A stretch of DNA of 64,000 bases from NCBI RefSeq assembly GCF_029265375.1, contig NZ_JAJUJJ010000017.1, positions 1 to 64,000 of the forward strand. The letters run 5' to 3'. How positions within the stretch are numbered: the stretch's first letter is position 1; each line of letters opens with the position of its first letter. The notes beneath the pieces are model-generated. The model ran no database searches. It had not been told where the DNA came from and was given only the letters and a program-made list of their open reading frames with translations. Below, piece by piece: positions 18,601 to 26,402 of the stretch. The stretch is from Nesterenkonia sp. GTDB lineage: Bacteria > Actinomycetota > Actinomycetes > Actinomycetales > Micrococcaceae. The translations under genes and the position numbers were made by a program.

Positions 18601-19043
18601 CAGAGCTGGACGGGCTCTCCACCGAGGTGGGGGAACATGTAGTGGAGACCTACCGACCGCTTCTGGAGGAGCTCGGCGTCACCCCGGCAGCGGATCTGCT
18701 GCAGCTGCGCAGCAACGCAGAGGTGCTGGTGGCCGGTATTCGGGTGGCCACCCAGACTCCGCCGATGCGCTCAGGCCGGCGCACGGTGTTCATCAGCTTG
18801 GAGGACGGGACCGGATGCGCGGACACCGCCTTCTTCGAGGAAGCCCAGCAGCAGGCCGGGCCGCTGCTGTTCGGCACCCAGCTGATGGTGGTGCGCGGAC
18901 GCACCCGGCGCACCGGCGAGCGCGGCGTCTCCATCCAGGCGGAGGAGGCCTGGGACCTGAAGCAGATGTGGAACGAGTGGGAGCGTGCGCTTAAGCGAAG
19001 AGATGCTGCCGGTAGTGCTTCAGCTCTGCAATGGAGTCCTTGA
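15645..19043 (+). CDS. dnaE2: Error-prone DNA polymerase III alpha subunit DnaE2
   Basis: A 1132-residue C-family polymerase of translesion type. An N-terminal PHP domain starts with THLHVASAFSAHHG; several metal-ligand positions differ from replicative DnaE1. The palm carries LPDIDVDIES near residues 421-430 with the catalytic aspartates. The fingers region includes FGSFGFCKAHGAAFA, and an OB-fold follows near the C-terminus. It acts in SOS mutagenesis with ImuA'/ImuB and the beta clamp; neither partner is encoded within the window. The preceding DUF6504 gene and LexA box imply DNA-damage induction. The last 53 bases overlap the convergent orn gene, and the tail beyond WNEWERALK is atypical, so the original stop may have been lost. 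Confidence 0.93.
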   Translation: MPQFTHLHVASAFSAHHGTARPETLVEAAADAGAGAAAITDRDGIYGAVRHIRACLQAGLAPIVGANLRVKEDDQFSEITVLAHGHNHGAGWAALVRLISSAHSSRRRAGHTAHGTAHRRAWLRRGSPGVFLAQEQGPAGTVLLGPDSDVGQAVLAGRTSRARDLLTQWQQQLPGAVALEIVCHHTKPGSRASLAHAAGMLRLASEAEAPAVLTNAVRYLQPDDAVTADVLDAAAHLLPLGDFQPQPNAQAWLKPAEMMHQLAFTVAEYAGLPRHAAVDLLSTTERLADRCRLDPQTDIGWRRPKVPELEIIGVEDEPSYVLRQRCEQAVAERYPQAGAAQLERIHHRLEEELRTIAHFGFDTYFLAVAETVGLIRGMNVRVQARGSGAGSLVNYLLRISNVDPLEHDLLFERFLGSSRSTLPDIDVDIESAQRHRVYEAIFERYGHHRVTLLSMQNTYRARGAARDAGLALGLEPEQVDRIAESIWRFNASEFRQVLSSRPELREVASLVENEPQLEMLVDLTERLDRLPRHISMHPCGVILGDSDLLSVTPTQPSGIGLPMSQFDKDDIDDMGLLKLDVLGVRMQSSLAYAVEEIARVNGEAAAVEGGLPVDAPYVSADGRVDLDALPHDDEPTFEMIRTTHTLGCFQIESPGQRELLGKLQPDRYEDLIADISLFRPGPMKGNMVTPYISRKHGYERIDYLHPRFREFLQDSYGVVIYHEHVLRILHETMGVSLAEADELRRRMEQDVDQIEHSFRTRTAQQFDDDGARIFTDEDIDRIWETLRGFGSFGFCKAHGAAFALPTYQSAWLKTHYPVEFLAGLLEHDPGMYPRRLMVSEARRMGISLLPLDVNVSTEHYRVERISAQEKGIRLSLRDVRGLSEAEMSRIVEHQPYESVTDFYQRARLSRPVMLRLATLGAFDSLFPAEAEAAARGSIISYVRQLTASDRRPAAAQPDPQQPLLFSDAELLDASVPDPTQAERTAAELDGLSTEVGEHVVETYRPLLEELGVTPAADLLQLRSNAEVLVAGIRVATQTPPMRSGRRTVFISLEDGTGCADTAFFEEAQQQAGPLLFGTQLMVVRGRTRRTGERGVSIQAEEAWDLKQMWNEWERALKRRDAAGSASALQWSP

Positions 19044-19584
19044 TATCGCCCAGGGCCCGGTGGTTTCCGGTCTTCTTCGGCGCCGAAGCCAGCACCTCGG
19101 GGTACCAGCGGCGGGCCAGCTCCTTCAGAGTGGAGACATCGATGATCCGGTAGTGCAGATGCTCGGTCAGAGTGGGCATCCCCACCCGCAGGAACGCCCG
19201 GTCGGCATGCACTGAGTTGCCCGCCAGCGGGGCGACCCGAGCCTCCGGGACCCAGGCGGTGACATACTCCAGGACCTTCTTCTCTGCGGCTTCTAGGGCG
19301 ATGCCGTCCTCCAGCTCCGCCAGCAGGCCGGAGTCAGTGTGCATCTGCCGCACCACCTTCTGCATTCCGGCCAGGGCCTCGGGCTCCGGGCGGATCACGA
19401 CGTCGACCCCCTCGCCGAGCACGTTGAGGTCAGCGTCAGTGACCAGTGCGGCCACTTCGATGAGCACATCCTGCTCGGGGTTCAGGCCGGTCATCTCGCA
19501 ATCGATCCAGACCATGCGGCCGGACCAGTCACCGGCTGAAGCCTGCCGGCGACCTGCAGTGGAATCGTTCTGCGTCTCAGTCAC
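18991..19584 (-). CDS. orn: Oligoribonuclease
   Basis: A 197-residue DEDDh 3'-to-5' exoribonuclease that degrades 2-5 nt RNA fragments and linear c-di-nucleotides such as pGpG. Exo I is WIDCEMTGL with Asp28 and Glu30. Exo II includes the LAGNSVHADRAFL segment, with RIIDVSTLKEL following. Exo III is HRALGDIKDSI with catalytic His and Asp. The size is normal (about 180-215), with a 20-residue low-complexity N-terminal extension. It is convergent with dnaE2 and overlaps it by 53 bases. Confidence 0.95.
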   Translation of the reverse strand: MTETQNDSTAGRRQASAGDWSGRMVWIDCEMTGLNPEQDVLIEVAALVTDADLNVLGEGVDVVIRPEPEALAGMQKVVRQMHTDSGLLAELEDGIALEAAEKKVLEYVTAWVPEARVAPLAGNSVHADRAFLRVGMPTLTEHLHYRIIDVSTLKELARRWYPEVLASAPKKTGNHRALGDIKDSIAELKHYRQHLFA

Positions 19585-19615
19585 CCGAACACCTTACCCA
19601 GATAGACTCTGAACA

Positions 19616-21220
19616 ATGATCACACAGCGCGCCCGGGCCCGGGGACCCCTCGTCGAAGGTCTCATCGGCTCGTTGATGGTCCTCATCGGGTCCCTCGGCG
19701 TGGGCTGGCTGGTCTCCATCTCACCGATCGCCCGCTGGGAGTGGGCTATCCGGCTGCGCACAGAGGCCGACGGCGTCATCTTCAGCACAGTCGTGCTCAC
19801 AGCCGGCTGCTGGCTGATGTTCCGCGCCTGGCTGCGGCTGGGACGGGCTCTGCGCGGCCCGGACAACGACGGCGACTGGCCGCCCGGGAGCCTGCGCACA
19901 GTCAATATCGCCACCGCGCTGTGGGCGGCTCCGCAGCTGCTGGTGCTGCCGATCTTCTCCCGCGACGTCTTCGCCTATCTGAACCAGGGCAGGCTGGTGC
20001 TGGCCGGCGAAGACCCCTACACCACCGGGGTCTCCACGCTGGACAACTGGTTCCACCTGGGCACCGATATCACCTGGGCCCATGACGAGACGCCCTATGG
20101 GCCGCTGTTCCTGTGGCTGGAGGCTGCGGTGATGGCCGTCTCCGGGGAGAACCCGGATATGGCGATCATCCTGTTCCGCCTCGCCTGCGCAGCCGGGGTG
20201 GTGATGATCATGTACTGGGTGCCCAAACTGGCGGCTCTGCATGGGGTCGACGCCGCCCGGGCGCAGTGGATCACCGTGGCCAACCCTCTGCTGATCATCA
20301 GCTTCGTCTCCAGCGCCCATAATGATGCGCTGATGGTCGGCTTCGCTCTGGCCGGGATCTGGGCGGCCGCCCACGGCAGGGGAGTGCTGGCGACCCTGCT
20401 GGTGGTGGTGTCCATCGGCATCAAGCCCATCACCATGGTGCTGCTGCCGTTCATCGGACTGCTCTGGGCCGGTCCGGGCTCCTCCTGGGCCAGGAAGTTC
20501 CGCATCTGGTTCGCCACCGCCGGGATCGCCGGCGCAGTCCTGCTGGTGGTCGGTCTGGTGCAGGGCTACGGCTTCGGCTGGCTGACTGTTCTGGTCGGCA
20601 CCGGCAGCGGGGCGACCTTCTGGTCGCCGATCGCCATCGCCCACGGATGGTTCACCGCGGTGCTCTCGGCCTTCGGCATCCCCACCTACTGGACGCTGGA
20701 CACGCTGCGGCTGATCGGCCGGGTGCTCAGCGTTCTGGTGGTGCTCTACCTGATGTTCCGCGGATCCGAGGAGCATATCGTCCAGCGCATGACCTGGGCG
20801 TTCACTGCGATTGTGGTGCTGTCCCCGGTCATCCAGCCCTGGTACCTGCTGTGGCTGCTGCCGCTGTTCGCGGTGACCGGCATCCGCCGGGGCTGGGAGT
20901 TCAAATGGGTGGTCTTCACCGTGGCGTTCTTCCTGGCCTTCGGCGCAGCGGACCAGCTCTCCATCTATCAGTTCCTGGAGCTGGACCACCAGATGGCCGC
21001 CCTCTCCTTGGCGGTCTCCTGGATCTGCATCGCCCTGATGGCCACCGTTGACCCCGGCACCCGCTGGGTGGTGTGGCAGGGCTGGAACCTGCCGCGGCTG
21101 CGTCTGCGGATGCCTTGGCGGGCCGATGCGGCGCCGGAGGAGCCGCCGCAGAGCACCAGCGAGCTGCACGCAGTCCGCCCCGCACCGGAGTCGGCGGAGG
21201 AGGCCGACAGACGTGGCTGA
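19616..21220 (+). CDS. MptB-type polyprenol-phosphomannose alpha-1,6-mannosyltransferase
   Basis: A 534-residue multipass GT-C enzyme with about 12-13 membrane segments and a soluble tail of about 40 residues. The family signature is FSRDVFAYLNQGRL in the first extracytoplasmic loop, containing the acidic residue expected to be catalytic, followed by NPYxTGV-like and TPYGPLFL motifs. Family knowledge: MptA/MptB extend the alpha-1,6-mannan backbone of lipomannan using polyprenyl-phosphomannose outside the membrane. It is the first of three consecutive GT-C genes in one operon; the next gene starts inside its last codons. Acceptor specificity cannot be read from sequence. Confidence 0.88.
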   Translation: MITQRARARGPLVEGLIGSLMVLIGSLGVGWLVSISPIARWEWAIRLRTEADGVIFSTVVLTAGCWLMFRAWLRLGRALRGPDNDGDWPPGSLRTVNIATALWAAPQLLVLPIFSRDVFAYLNQGRLVLAGEDPYTTGVSTLDNWFHLGTDITWAHDETPYGPLFLWLEAAVMAVSGENPDMAIILFRLACAAGVVMIMYWVPKLAALHGVDAARAQWITVANPLLIISFVSSAHNDALMVGFALAGIWAAAHGRGVLATLLVVVSIGIKPITMVLLPFIGLLWAGPGSSWARKFRIWFATAGIAGAVLLVVGLVQGYGFGWLTVLVGTGSGATFWSPIAIAHGWFTAVLSAFGIPTYWTLDTLRLIGRVLSVLVVLYLMFRGSEEHIVQRMTWAFTAIVVLSPVIQPWYLLWLLPLFAVTGIRRGWEFKWVVFTVAFFLAFGAADQLSIYQFLELDHQMAALSLAVSWICIALMATVDPGTRWVVWQGWNLPRLRLRMPWRADAAPEEPPQSTSELHAVRPAPESAEEADRRG

Positions 21221-22874
21221 GCGCAGCTGGGTTCTCCCTGACAACCCAGTGACCCGCCTCGCCGTGGCCCTGCGCGAGCGGCTGGGCAGCGCCCGGGCCA
21301 CCTCCTGGCTGATCGGCGGACCGGAGGGTGAGGTCTCCCACACCCTGCGCCAGGGCCTGCTGGCTGCGCTGATGATCATGGTCGGCTCCTGGGGTGTGGG
21401 CTACCTGATCATGACCCCAGCCTCCTGGTTGGCGGTGCATCCGGCTCTGCTGCCGCTGCGGACCACCACAGCCGGTGTGATCTGCTGCGCGGTGCTGCTG
21501 GCCTTCGGAGCGCTGCTGCTGATGCGCTCCTGGCTGCGTTTGAGCCAGCGGGTGGAGACCTGGGATGAGGGCAGTGTCCAGGTGATGCGCCGAGCGCTGC
21601 TGATGTGGGCCGGCCCGCTGCTGCTGTGCTTCCCGGTGTTCTCCCAGGATGTCTTCTCCTACTGGGCGCAGGGCGGTGTGCTGCATGCCGGACTGAACCC
21701 CTATGAGACAGGCGTCTCCGAACTTCCGGGATGGTTCGCAGCCGGGGCTGACGACCTGTGGGCCGAATCCCCCTCGCCCTACGGCCCGCTGTTCCTGCTG
21801 GTGGCCCGCGGCGTATGGTTCGTCTCCGGGGGAGTCCCGGAGATCTCCATTCTGCTGTTCCGCCTGCTGGCGGTCTTCGGCGTCGTGCTGATGCTGCTGA
21901 TCATCCCGCTGCTGGCCCGGGCCTTCGGCTCCCGGCCGGGGTGGGCGCTGTGGATCTGCCTGCTGAATCCGCTGAGCCTGATCGTCTTCATTCCGGCTGC
22001 CCATAATGACGCTCTGATGATCGGTCTGATGCTTGCCGGCGCATGGTACGCACTGCGCCGACGGCGCCTGCTGGCGGTCCTGCTGCTGGTGGCGGCAGTG
22101 GCGATCAAGCCGATCGCCATCGTGGTGCTGCCCTTCGCGGTGCTGCTGACGCTGCGCGAGACCTCCAGCTATCTCCTCCGCATCCGTGAATGGGCTTTCG
22201 CCGGGTCGCTGGCGGTGATTCTGCTCGGCGGCGGCGGCTGGCTGCTGGGCGTGGGGCTGGGCTGGTTCACCGCCGCGCTCGCCGCCGGATCCGCCGCCTT
22301 CCAGGCTGCTCCAGTGGGTCTGCTGGGGCTGGGGCTGGGTCATCTGGCCGCCCTGGTCACCGGAGTCGAGGCTGCGACCGTGGCCGCCTGGGCCTATGGA
22401 GCCGCCAGGCTGGTCTCGGCAGTGGTGCTGACAGTGATGCTGCTGCGACCGCGGCTGGGCAACCCGCTGCTGTGGGCGGGCTATGGCCTCAGCGCGGTGG
22501 TGCTGGCCTCATCGGTCATTCAGCCCTGGTACGTGCTGTGGATCCTGCCGCTGTTCGCGGTGGTCCACGTCTACCGGGGCCGGGCCCTGGTGCTGACGAT
22601 CCTGCTGATCACTGTGATGACGCTGCTGCCGATGGTCGGCCAGCTTTCGGTGGCCCAGTGGCTGGACACCCTGCTGGTGCAGGGCATCGCTATCGGGGTC
22701 GCCGCCCTGTATCTGCTCTACATTGTGCTGTTCGACCCGAACACCACCAGCCTGTTCACCATGAGGCGCGACTCACAGCGCTGGAATGCCGCCGACGGCT
22801 GGCTGAGCCTGAGAGAATTGTCCACGCCCGATGTCTCCTGGGCCTCCGCTGATGTCTACCAGAAAGCCCGGTGA
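21213..22874 (+). CDS. Second MptB-type GT-C mannosyltransferase
   Basis: The start was taken at GTG 21213, overlapping the previous stop by eight bases and preceded by ggagg. The longer frame from 21048 would lie inside the upstream gene. The product has 553 residues and about 12 membrane segments. FSQDVFSYWAQGG is the counterpart of FSRDVFAY in the preceding protein; SPYGPLFLL, NPLSLIVFIPAAHNDALMIG and VIQPWYVLWILPLFA are also shared, so the pair arose by duplication. Such pairs can act on early and late parts of one mannan chain (family knowledge of MptB and MptA). It overlaps the GT87 gene by four bases. Confidence 0.85.
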   Translation: MAERSWVLPDNPVTRLAVALRERLGSARATSWLIGGPEGEVSHTLRQGLLAALMIMVGSWGVGYLIMTPASWLAVHPALLPLRTTTAGVICCAVLLAFGALLLMRSWLRLSQRVETWDEGSVQVMRRALLMWAGPLLLCFPVFSQDVFSYWAQGGVLHAGLNPYETGVSELPGWFAAGADDLWAESPSPYGPLFLLVARGVWFVSGGVPEISILLFRLLAVFGVVLMLLIIPLLARAFGSRPGWALWICLLNPLSLIVFIPAAHNDALMIGLMLAGAWYALRRRRLLAVLLLVAAVAIKPIAIVVLPFAVLLTLRETSSYLLRIREWAFAGSLAVILLGGGGWLLGVGLGWFTAALAAGSAAFQAAPVGLLGLGLGHLAALVTGVEAATVAAWAYGAARLVSAVVLTVMLLRPRLGNPLLWAGYGLSAVVLASSVIQPWYVLWILPLFAVVHVYRGRALVLTILLITVMTLLPMVGQLSVAQWLDTLLVQGIAIGVAALYLLYIVLFDPNTTSLFTMRRDSQRWNAADGWLSLRELSTPDVSWASADVYQKAR

Positions 22875-24241
22875 GAGTGAGCCTGTCTTCCCGACCCCGC
22901 CGGAGAGCACCGCTGCTGTGTGTGCTGCTGGCCGCCACTGCCATCGGAGCTGTGCTCTCCCTGTTGGCCGTGCAGTGGTGCCGGGTCAACGGATGGAGCG
23001 ATCCGGACCAGCACATCCACATGTGCTATTCGGACTTCTCACTGCTGTTCACCGAACGGGGGCTGGCTGAGGGGCTGTTCCCCTTTGTCGATGATGTGCC
23101 GCGCAACCAGGTGATGGAGTATCCGGTGCTCCTCGCCGTGGTGGCCGGAGTGCTGGCGCAGCTGGTGCCCGGCGAAGGCTCCGGCGCGGAGCGGATCTTG
23201 GTCTTCTACGATCTGAACCACCTGGCCGTGGTCGCCTGTTGGGCGGCGGTGGTGCTGATCACGGCGGCCTCCACGGCACGCAGCCGCCGTCGCGATGCAC
23301 TGATGGTGGCCCTAGCGCCGGGCATCATTCTCACGCTGTCCATCAATTGGGATATGTGGGCAGTCTTCCTGGGGTCCTTCGCCCTGCTGCTGTGGGGCAG
23401 GGGACGGCCGGTCTGGGCCGGAGTGCTGCTCGGGCTGGGCGCTGCGATGAAGCTGTATCCGCTGTTCTTCTTCGGCGCGGTGCTGGTGCTGTGCGTGCGC
23501 GCCGGGCGGCTGCGCTCGGCGGCCGCTGTGCTGGCGGCAGGTTCGGCGAGCTGGTTGGCGGTCAATCTCCCGTTCATGGTGACACAGTTCGATCAGTGGG
23601 CCACGTTCTACCGGTTCTCCTCCGAACGGGAGGTCAGCTTCTCCTCCATGTGGCTTGCCTTCACCTGGCTGCCGCTGGAGGGCTCAGGCTTCTCTCTGCT
23701 GTCCAACGGACTGTTTCTGATCTGCTGTCTGGGCATCGCCTATGTGGCCTGGGCGGCTCCGCAGCGGCCGCGCTTGGCCCAGCTGTGCCTGCTGATTGTG
23801 GCCAGCTTCATCCTGCTGGGAAAGGTCTACTCCCCGCAGTTTGTGATGTGGCTGATCCCATTGGCGGTGCTGGCCTACCCGCGGCTGCGGGTATTCGTGG
23901 TCTGGCAGGCCGCTGAGGTCTTCCACTGGGCGGCGGTGTGGATGATGAGCGCGAAGATCACCTCCGGAGGAGCCTTCGGCGGCGGTCACCTCCTGGTGGA
24001 AATGGCCTATGGGCTGGGGATCGCTGCGCATATGGGGGCGGTGATCTGGCTGATGGTGCTGGTGGTGCGCGATATCCTCCGCCCGGAGGCGGATGCAGTC
24101 CGCACAGCCCAGCTGGAAGCACACGACTCCACAGAGCCGGCATCGGAGAGTGACCCGCTGGCCGGCCCGGTGGCCGGACGCGAGGATGTCTTCACCCTGC
24201 CAGGGCTGGGCGAGCGACGTCGTCTAACGCTGCGCTGGTAG
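22871..24241 (+). CDS. GT87-type polyprenol-phosphate mannosyltransferase-like membrane protein
   Basis: A 456-residue multipass protein starting with GTG in a GTGA overlap. Features of GT87 enzymes (PimE, lipomannan branching) are the acidic loop after the first membrane segment (DPDQHIHMCYSDF), the MEYPVL motif, LSINWDMWAVF and MKLYPLFFFGA. About 10 membrane segments precede a soluble acidic tail of about 60 residues. Co-transcription with two MptB-like genes suggests a shared glycolipid or mannan product; the linkage it makes is unknown. Confidence 0.82.
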   Translation: MRVSLSSRPRRRAPLLCVLLAATAIGAVLSLLAVQWCRVNGWSDPDQHIHMCYSDFSLLFTERGLAEGLFPFVDDVPRNQVMEYPVLLAVVAGVLAQLVPGEGSGAERILVFYDLNHLAVVACWAAVVLITAASTARSRRRDALMVALAPGIILTLSINWDMWAVFLGSFALLLWGRGRPVWAGVLLGLGAAMKLYPLFFFGAVLVLCVRAGRLRSAAAVLAAGSASWLAVNLPFMVTQFDQWATFYRFSSEREVSFSSMWLAFTWLPLEGSGFSLLSNGLFLICCLGIAYVAWAAPQRPRLAQLCLLIVASFILLGKVYSPQFVMWLIPLAVLAYPRLRVFVVWQAAEVFHWAAVWMMSAKITSGGAFGGGHLLVEMAYGLGIAAHMGAVIWLMVLVVRDILRPEADAVRTAQLEAHDSTEPASESDPLAGPVAGREDVFTLPGLGERRRLTLRW

Positions 24242-24256
24242 TGGGGAGGGAGCGCG

Positions 24257-25216
24257 ATGGCTGAGATGCTTGCGGCGGTCGCCCCGCTGTTTCTGATCAC
24301 CCTGCTGGGCTTCTGCGCCGGGTTCTCGGACCGGTTCCGTTCGGCCTCGCCCTATCTGAACGGATTCGTCTTCTACTTCGGACTGCCGACGTTCCTCTTC
24401 TCCACTATGACGCAGTCACCGCCCATCAGCTCGTTCCCATGGGCGATGCCGCTGATCGTGCTGACGGTGACCCCGGCGCTCTCCGTGGCGGTGTATCTGC
24501 TCAGCCGGGCGATGGGCCGCCCCGGCGATCAGGCGGCCCCGACCTCCCTGGCGGGGACCTTCGGCAATGTGGGCTATTTCGGGATACCGATCTCATTGGG
24601 TGTGCTCGGCCCGGAGGCCGGATTGGCGGCAGGACTCGTGCACATGATCCACAACGTCGTCTATATGAATGGATACCCGGTGGTGCGGACCCTGGCCCAG
24701 ACCCAGGGTTCCCCTCCCGATCAGCTCTGGCGGACCAGGCTGTGGCCGGTGCTGCGCCGCGGGGTGCTGAAGAACCCCATGTTCTCTGCCATTGCGCTGG
24801 CGCTGCTGGTGGTCTTCGCGGAGCTGCCGCTGCCGGAGCTGATCTCCGAGCCGGTGGGCATGCTCGGCGGCACAGCAGTTCCGCTGGCGCTGTTCTGCGT
24901 GGGCCTGGCTCTGCACCCGGCTCTGCAGGGGGTGCGCAGCGGGGGAGTGCCGGTGCCCCCGGTGCTGCTGGGTGCGGCGGCGAAGCTGCTGGCGCTGCCG
25001 CTGCTGACCTGGCTGGCGGTGCTGCCTTTCTATGACCAGCTGGGACCGGTCTGGGCGGGCACGCTGATCATCCTGGCGGCGACTCCGTCGTCGACCACCG
25101 TCTTTCTCTTCAGCGAGGAGTACGACGGCGACGGCCGGCTCGCGGCGGCGGTTCTGGTGCTGAGCACGGGGCTGAGCCTGGTCACATTGCCGCTGCTGGC
25201 GGAAATCCTGCTCTGA
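24257..25216 (+). CDS. AEC-family (auxin efflux carrier-like) transporter
   Basis: A 319-residue membrane protein with about 10 hydrophobic segments. Two short repeats carry the family layout: GTFGNVGYFGIPISLGVLG in the first half and the final segment with TPSSTTVFLFSEEYDGD in the second. Bacterial members move malate, malonate or related organic acids. It starts at ATG 24257 after ggaggg, 15 bases after the GT87 stop, so it may belong to the same transcript. Its 3' end overlaps the convergent SGNH gene by 35 bases. Confidence 0.85.
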   Translation: MAEMLAAVAPLFLITLLGFCAGFSDRFRSASPYLNGFVFYFGLPTFLFSTMTQSPPISSFPWAMPLIVLTVTPALSVAVYLLSRAMGRPGDQAAPTSLAGTFGNVGYFGIPISLGVLGPEAGLAAGLVHMIHNVVYMNGYPVVRTLAQTQGSPPDQLWRTRLWPVLRRGVLKNPMFSAIALALLVVFAELPLPELISEPVGMLGGTAVPLALFCVGLALHPALQGVRSGGVPVPPVLLGAAAKLLALPLLTWLAVLPFYDQLGPVWAGTLIILAATPSSTTVFLFSEEYDGDGRLAAAVLVLSTGLSLVTLPLLAEILL

Positions 25217-26402
25217 GCGCCCAGTCTGCGAAGCGTTCGCCGATGAGCCGGTGCCCGGCAGTGTCAGGGTGCAGATCATCGGGGAAGGGATGCGTGGCGG
25301 CATCGGACTCGCCGTAGAGCTCGAGTCCGCTGAGGAAATGCAGGTGGGGGTCCTCCTCGCGGCGCAGGGCGATGATCCGTTCCAGCTCCTGACGCAGGAT
25401 CCGAAGCGTGATGCGCCCGCGGGCGGTGTCTGCCGGATCTCCGAGCGCCCTGAAGATGGTCCCGCCGTGGGAGTCCCGGGCGGTGTAAGCCTCCACCGGC
25501 CCCGGGGTGTCCTCGTGGATCCCGCACCAGATGGGCGAGATCACCACCAGCGGAGTCTCGGCGTGCCTGCCCTCACGAATCGTGTCCAGGAAGCCGTGGA
25601 CTGCCGGGGTGAAGCTGCGCAGTGTGTGGGAGTCTCCGTTGACTACGTTGATGCCGAGCTTCAGGGTGATCACATCAGCCGGGATCTCGCGCAGCGTGCG
25701 TGCTGTGAAGGGGTCCAGCTTGGCGTTGCCGGCGAACCCGAGGTTGGTCAGGTGCACCGGGGAGGAGGCTGCGCTCAGGGTGCGGGCGGCCACGGCGGGC
25801 CACGCGTGGGAGGCCCCCACTGTGACCGCACCGTGGCTGATCGAGCTGCCGTGGTGCACCCAGCGCAGGGCGCCCGGGCGAGGGCCGGCCGGCTCCACCG
25901 GGGCAGGGGAGCGGAACTCGACCAGAGTGGTCCACTCCTGATACGGCAGCCAGATCTCCAGCAGGGTGGGGCGAGCCGGGAGACCGCTGATGCGCAGCTG
26001 AGCCGGACGGGTCTCCTTCCGCGAGATCTCGGAGCCGGTGACCGGATCCAGCACCACCCAGGTGCCGCCCTCGGCTGTGAGCTGGGCGTGCAGCGTGTCC
26101 GCCTCGCCGTCGGGCGAGCTGCTGCGCCACACGTCGTACACCGGAGGCGGTCCGTCCGGCTGACCTTCGGTGATCCGCTTCTGCGGCCATGTCACCAGGG
26201 TCAGCTCCTCCGCGGCCGTGCGCAGCCGCAGGCGCACCCCGGACGGATCGGAGAAGACGGTGGGATCCACCGGCCCATTGACGTGCCGACGTGCGGCCGG
26301 AGTGAGTCGGTGCGGCATGAGCCCGCGTTCGGTGACTTCCAGATCCACGGCACCCTGCACAAACTCAGGGGTCACCGGGGTGATCAGCATCTCAGCACTC
26401 AT
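25182..26402 (-). CDS. SGNH/GDSL-family hydrolase
   Basis: A 406-residue protein with an N-terminal beta-rich region (about 1-180) and a C-terminal SGNH hydrolase domain. Block I is HHGSSISHG (nucleophile Ser near 186). GFAGN gives block II Gly, and GINVVNGD gives the block III Asn. DDLHPDTAGH near residue 373 supplies the Asp-His pair. There is no signal peptide, so it is likely cytosolic. The substrate is unknown; esters or acetylated sugars are common in the family. The start overlaps the stop of the HNH gene by 11 bases, so both should be read from the LexA-marked promoter at 27.9 kb. Confidence 0.85.
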   Translation of the reverse strand: MSAEMLITPVTPEFVQGAVDLEVTERGLMPHRLTPAARRHVNGPVDPTVFSDPSGVRLRLRTAAEELTLVTWPQKRITEGQPDGPPPVYDVWRSSSPDGEADTLHAQLTAEGGTWVVLDPVTGSEISRKETRPAQLRISGLPARPTLLEIWLPYQEWTTLVEFRSPAPVEPAGPRPGALRWVHHGSSISHGAVTVGASHAWPAVAARTLSAASSPVHLTNLGFAGNAKLDPFTARTLREIPADVITLKLGINVVNGDSHTLRSFTPAVHGFLDTIREGRHAETPLVVISPIWCGIHEDTPGPVEAYTARDSHGGTIFRALGDPADTARGRITLRILRQELERIIALRREEDPHLHFLSGLELYGESDAATHPFPDDLHPDTAGHRLIGERFADWALRAGFPPAAAM

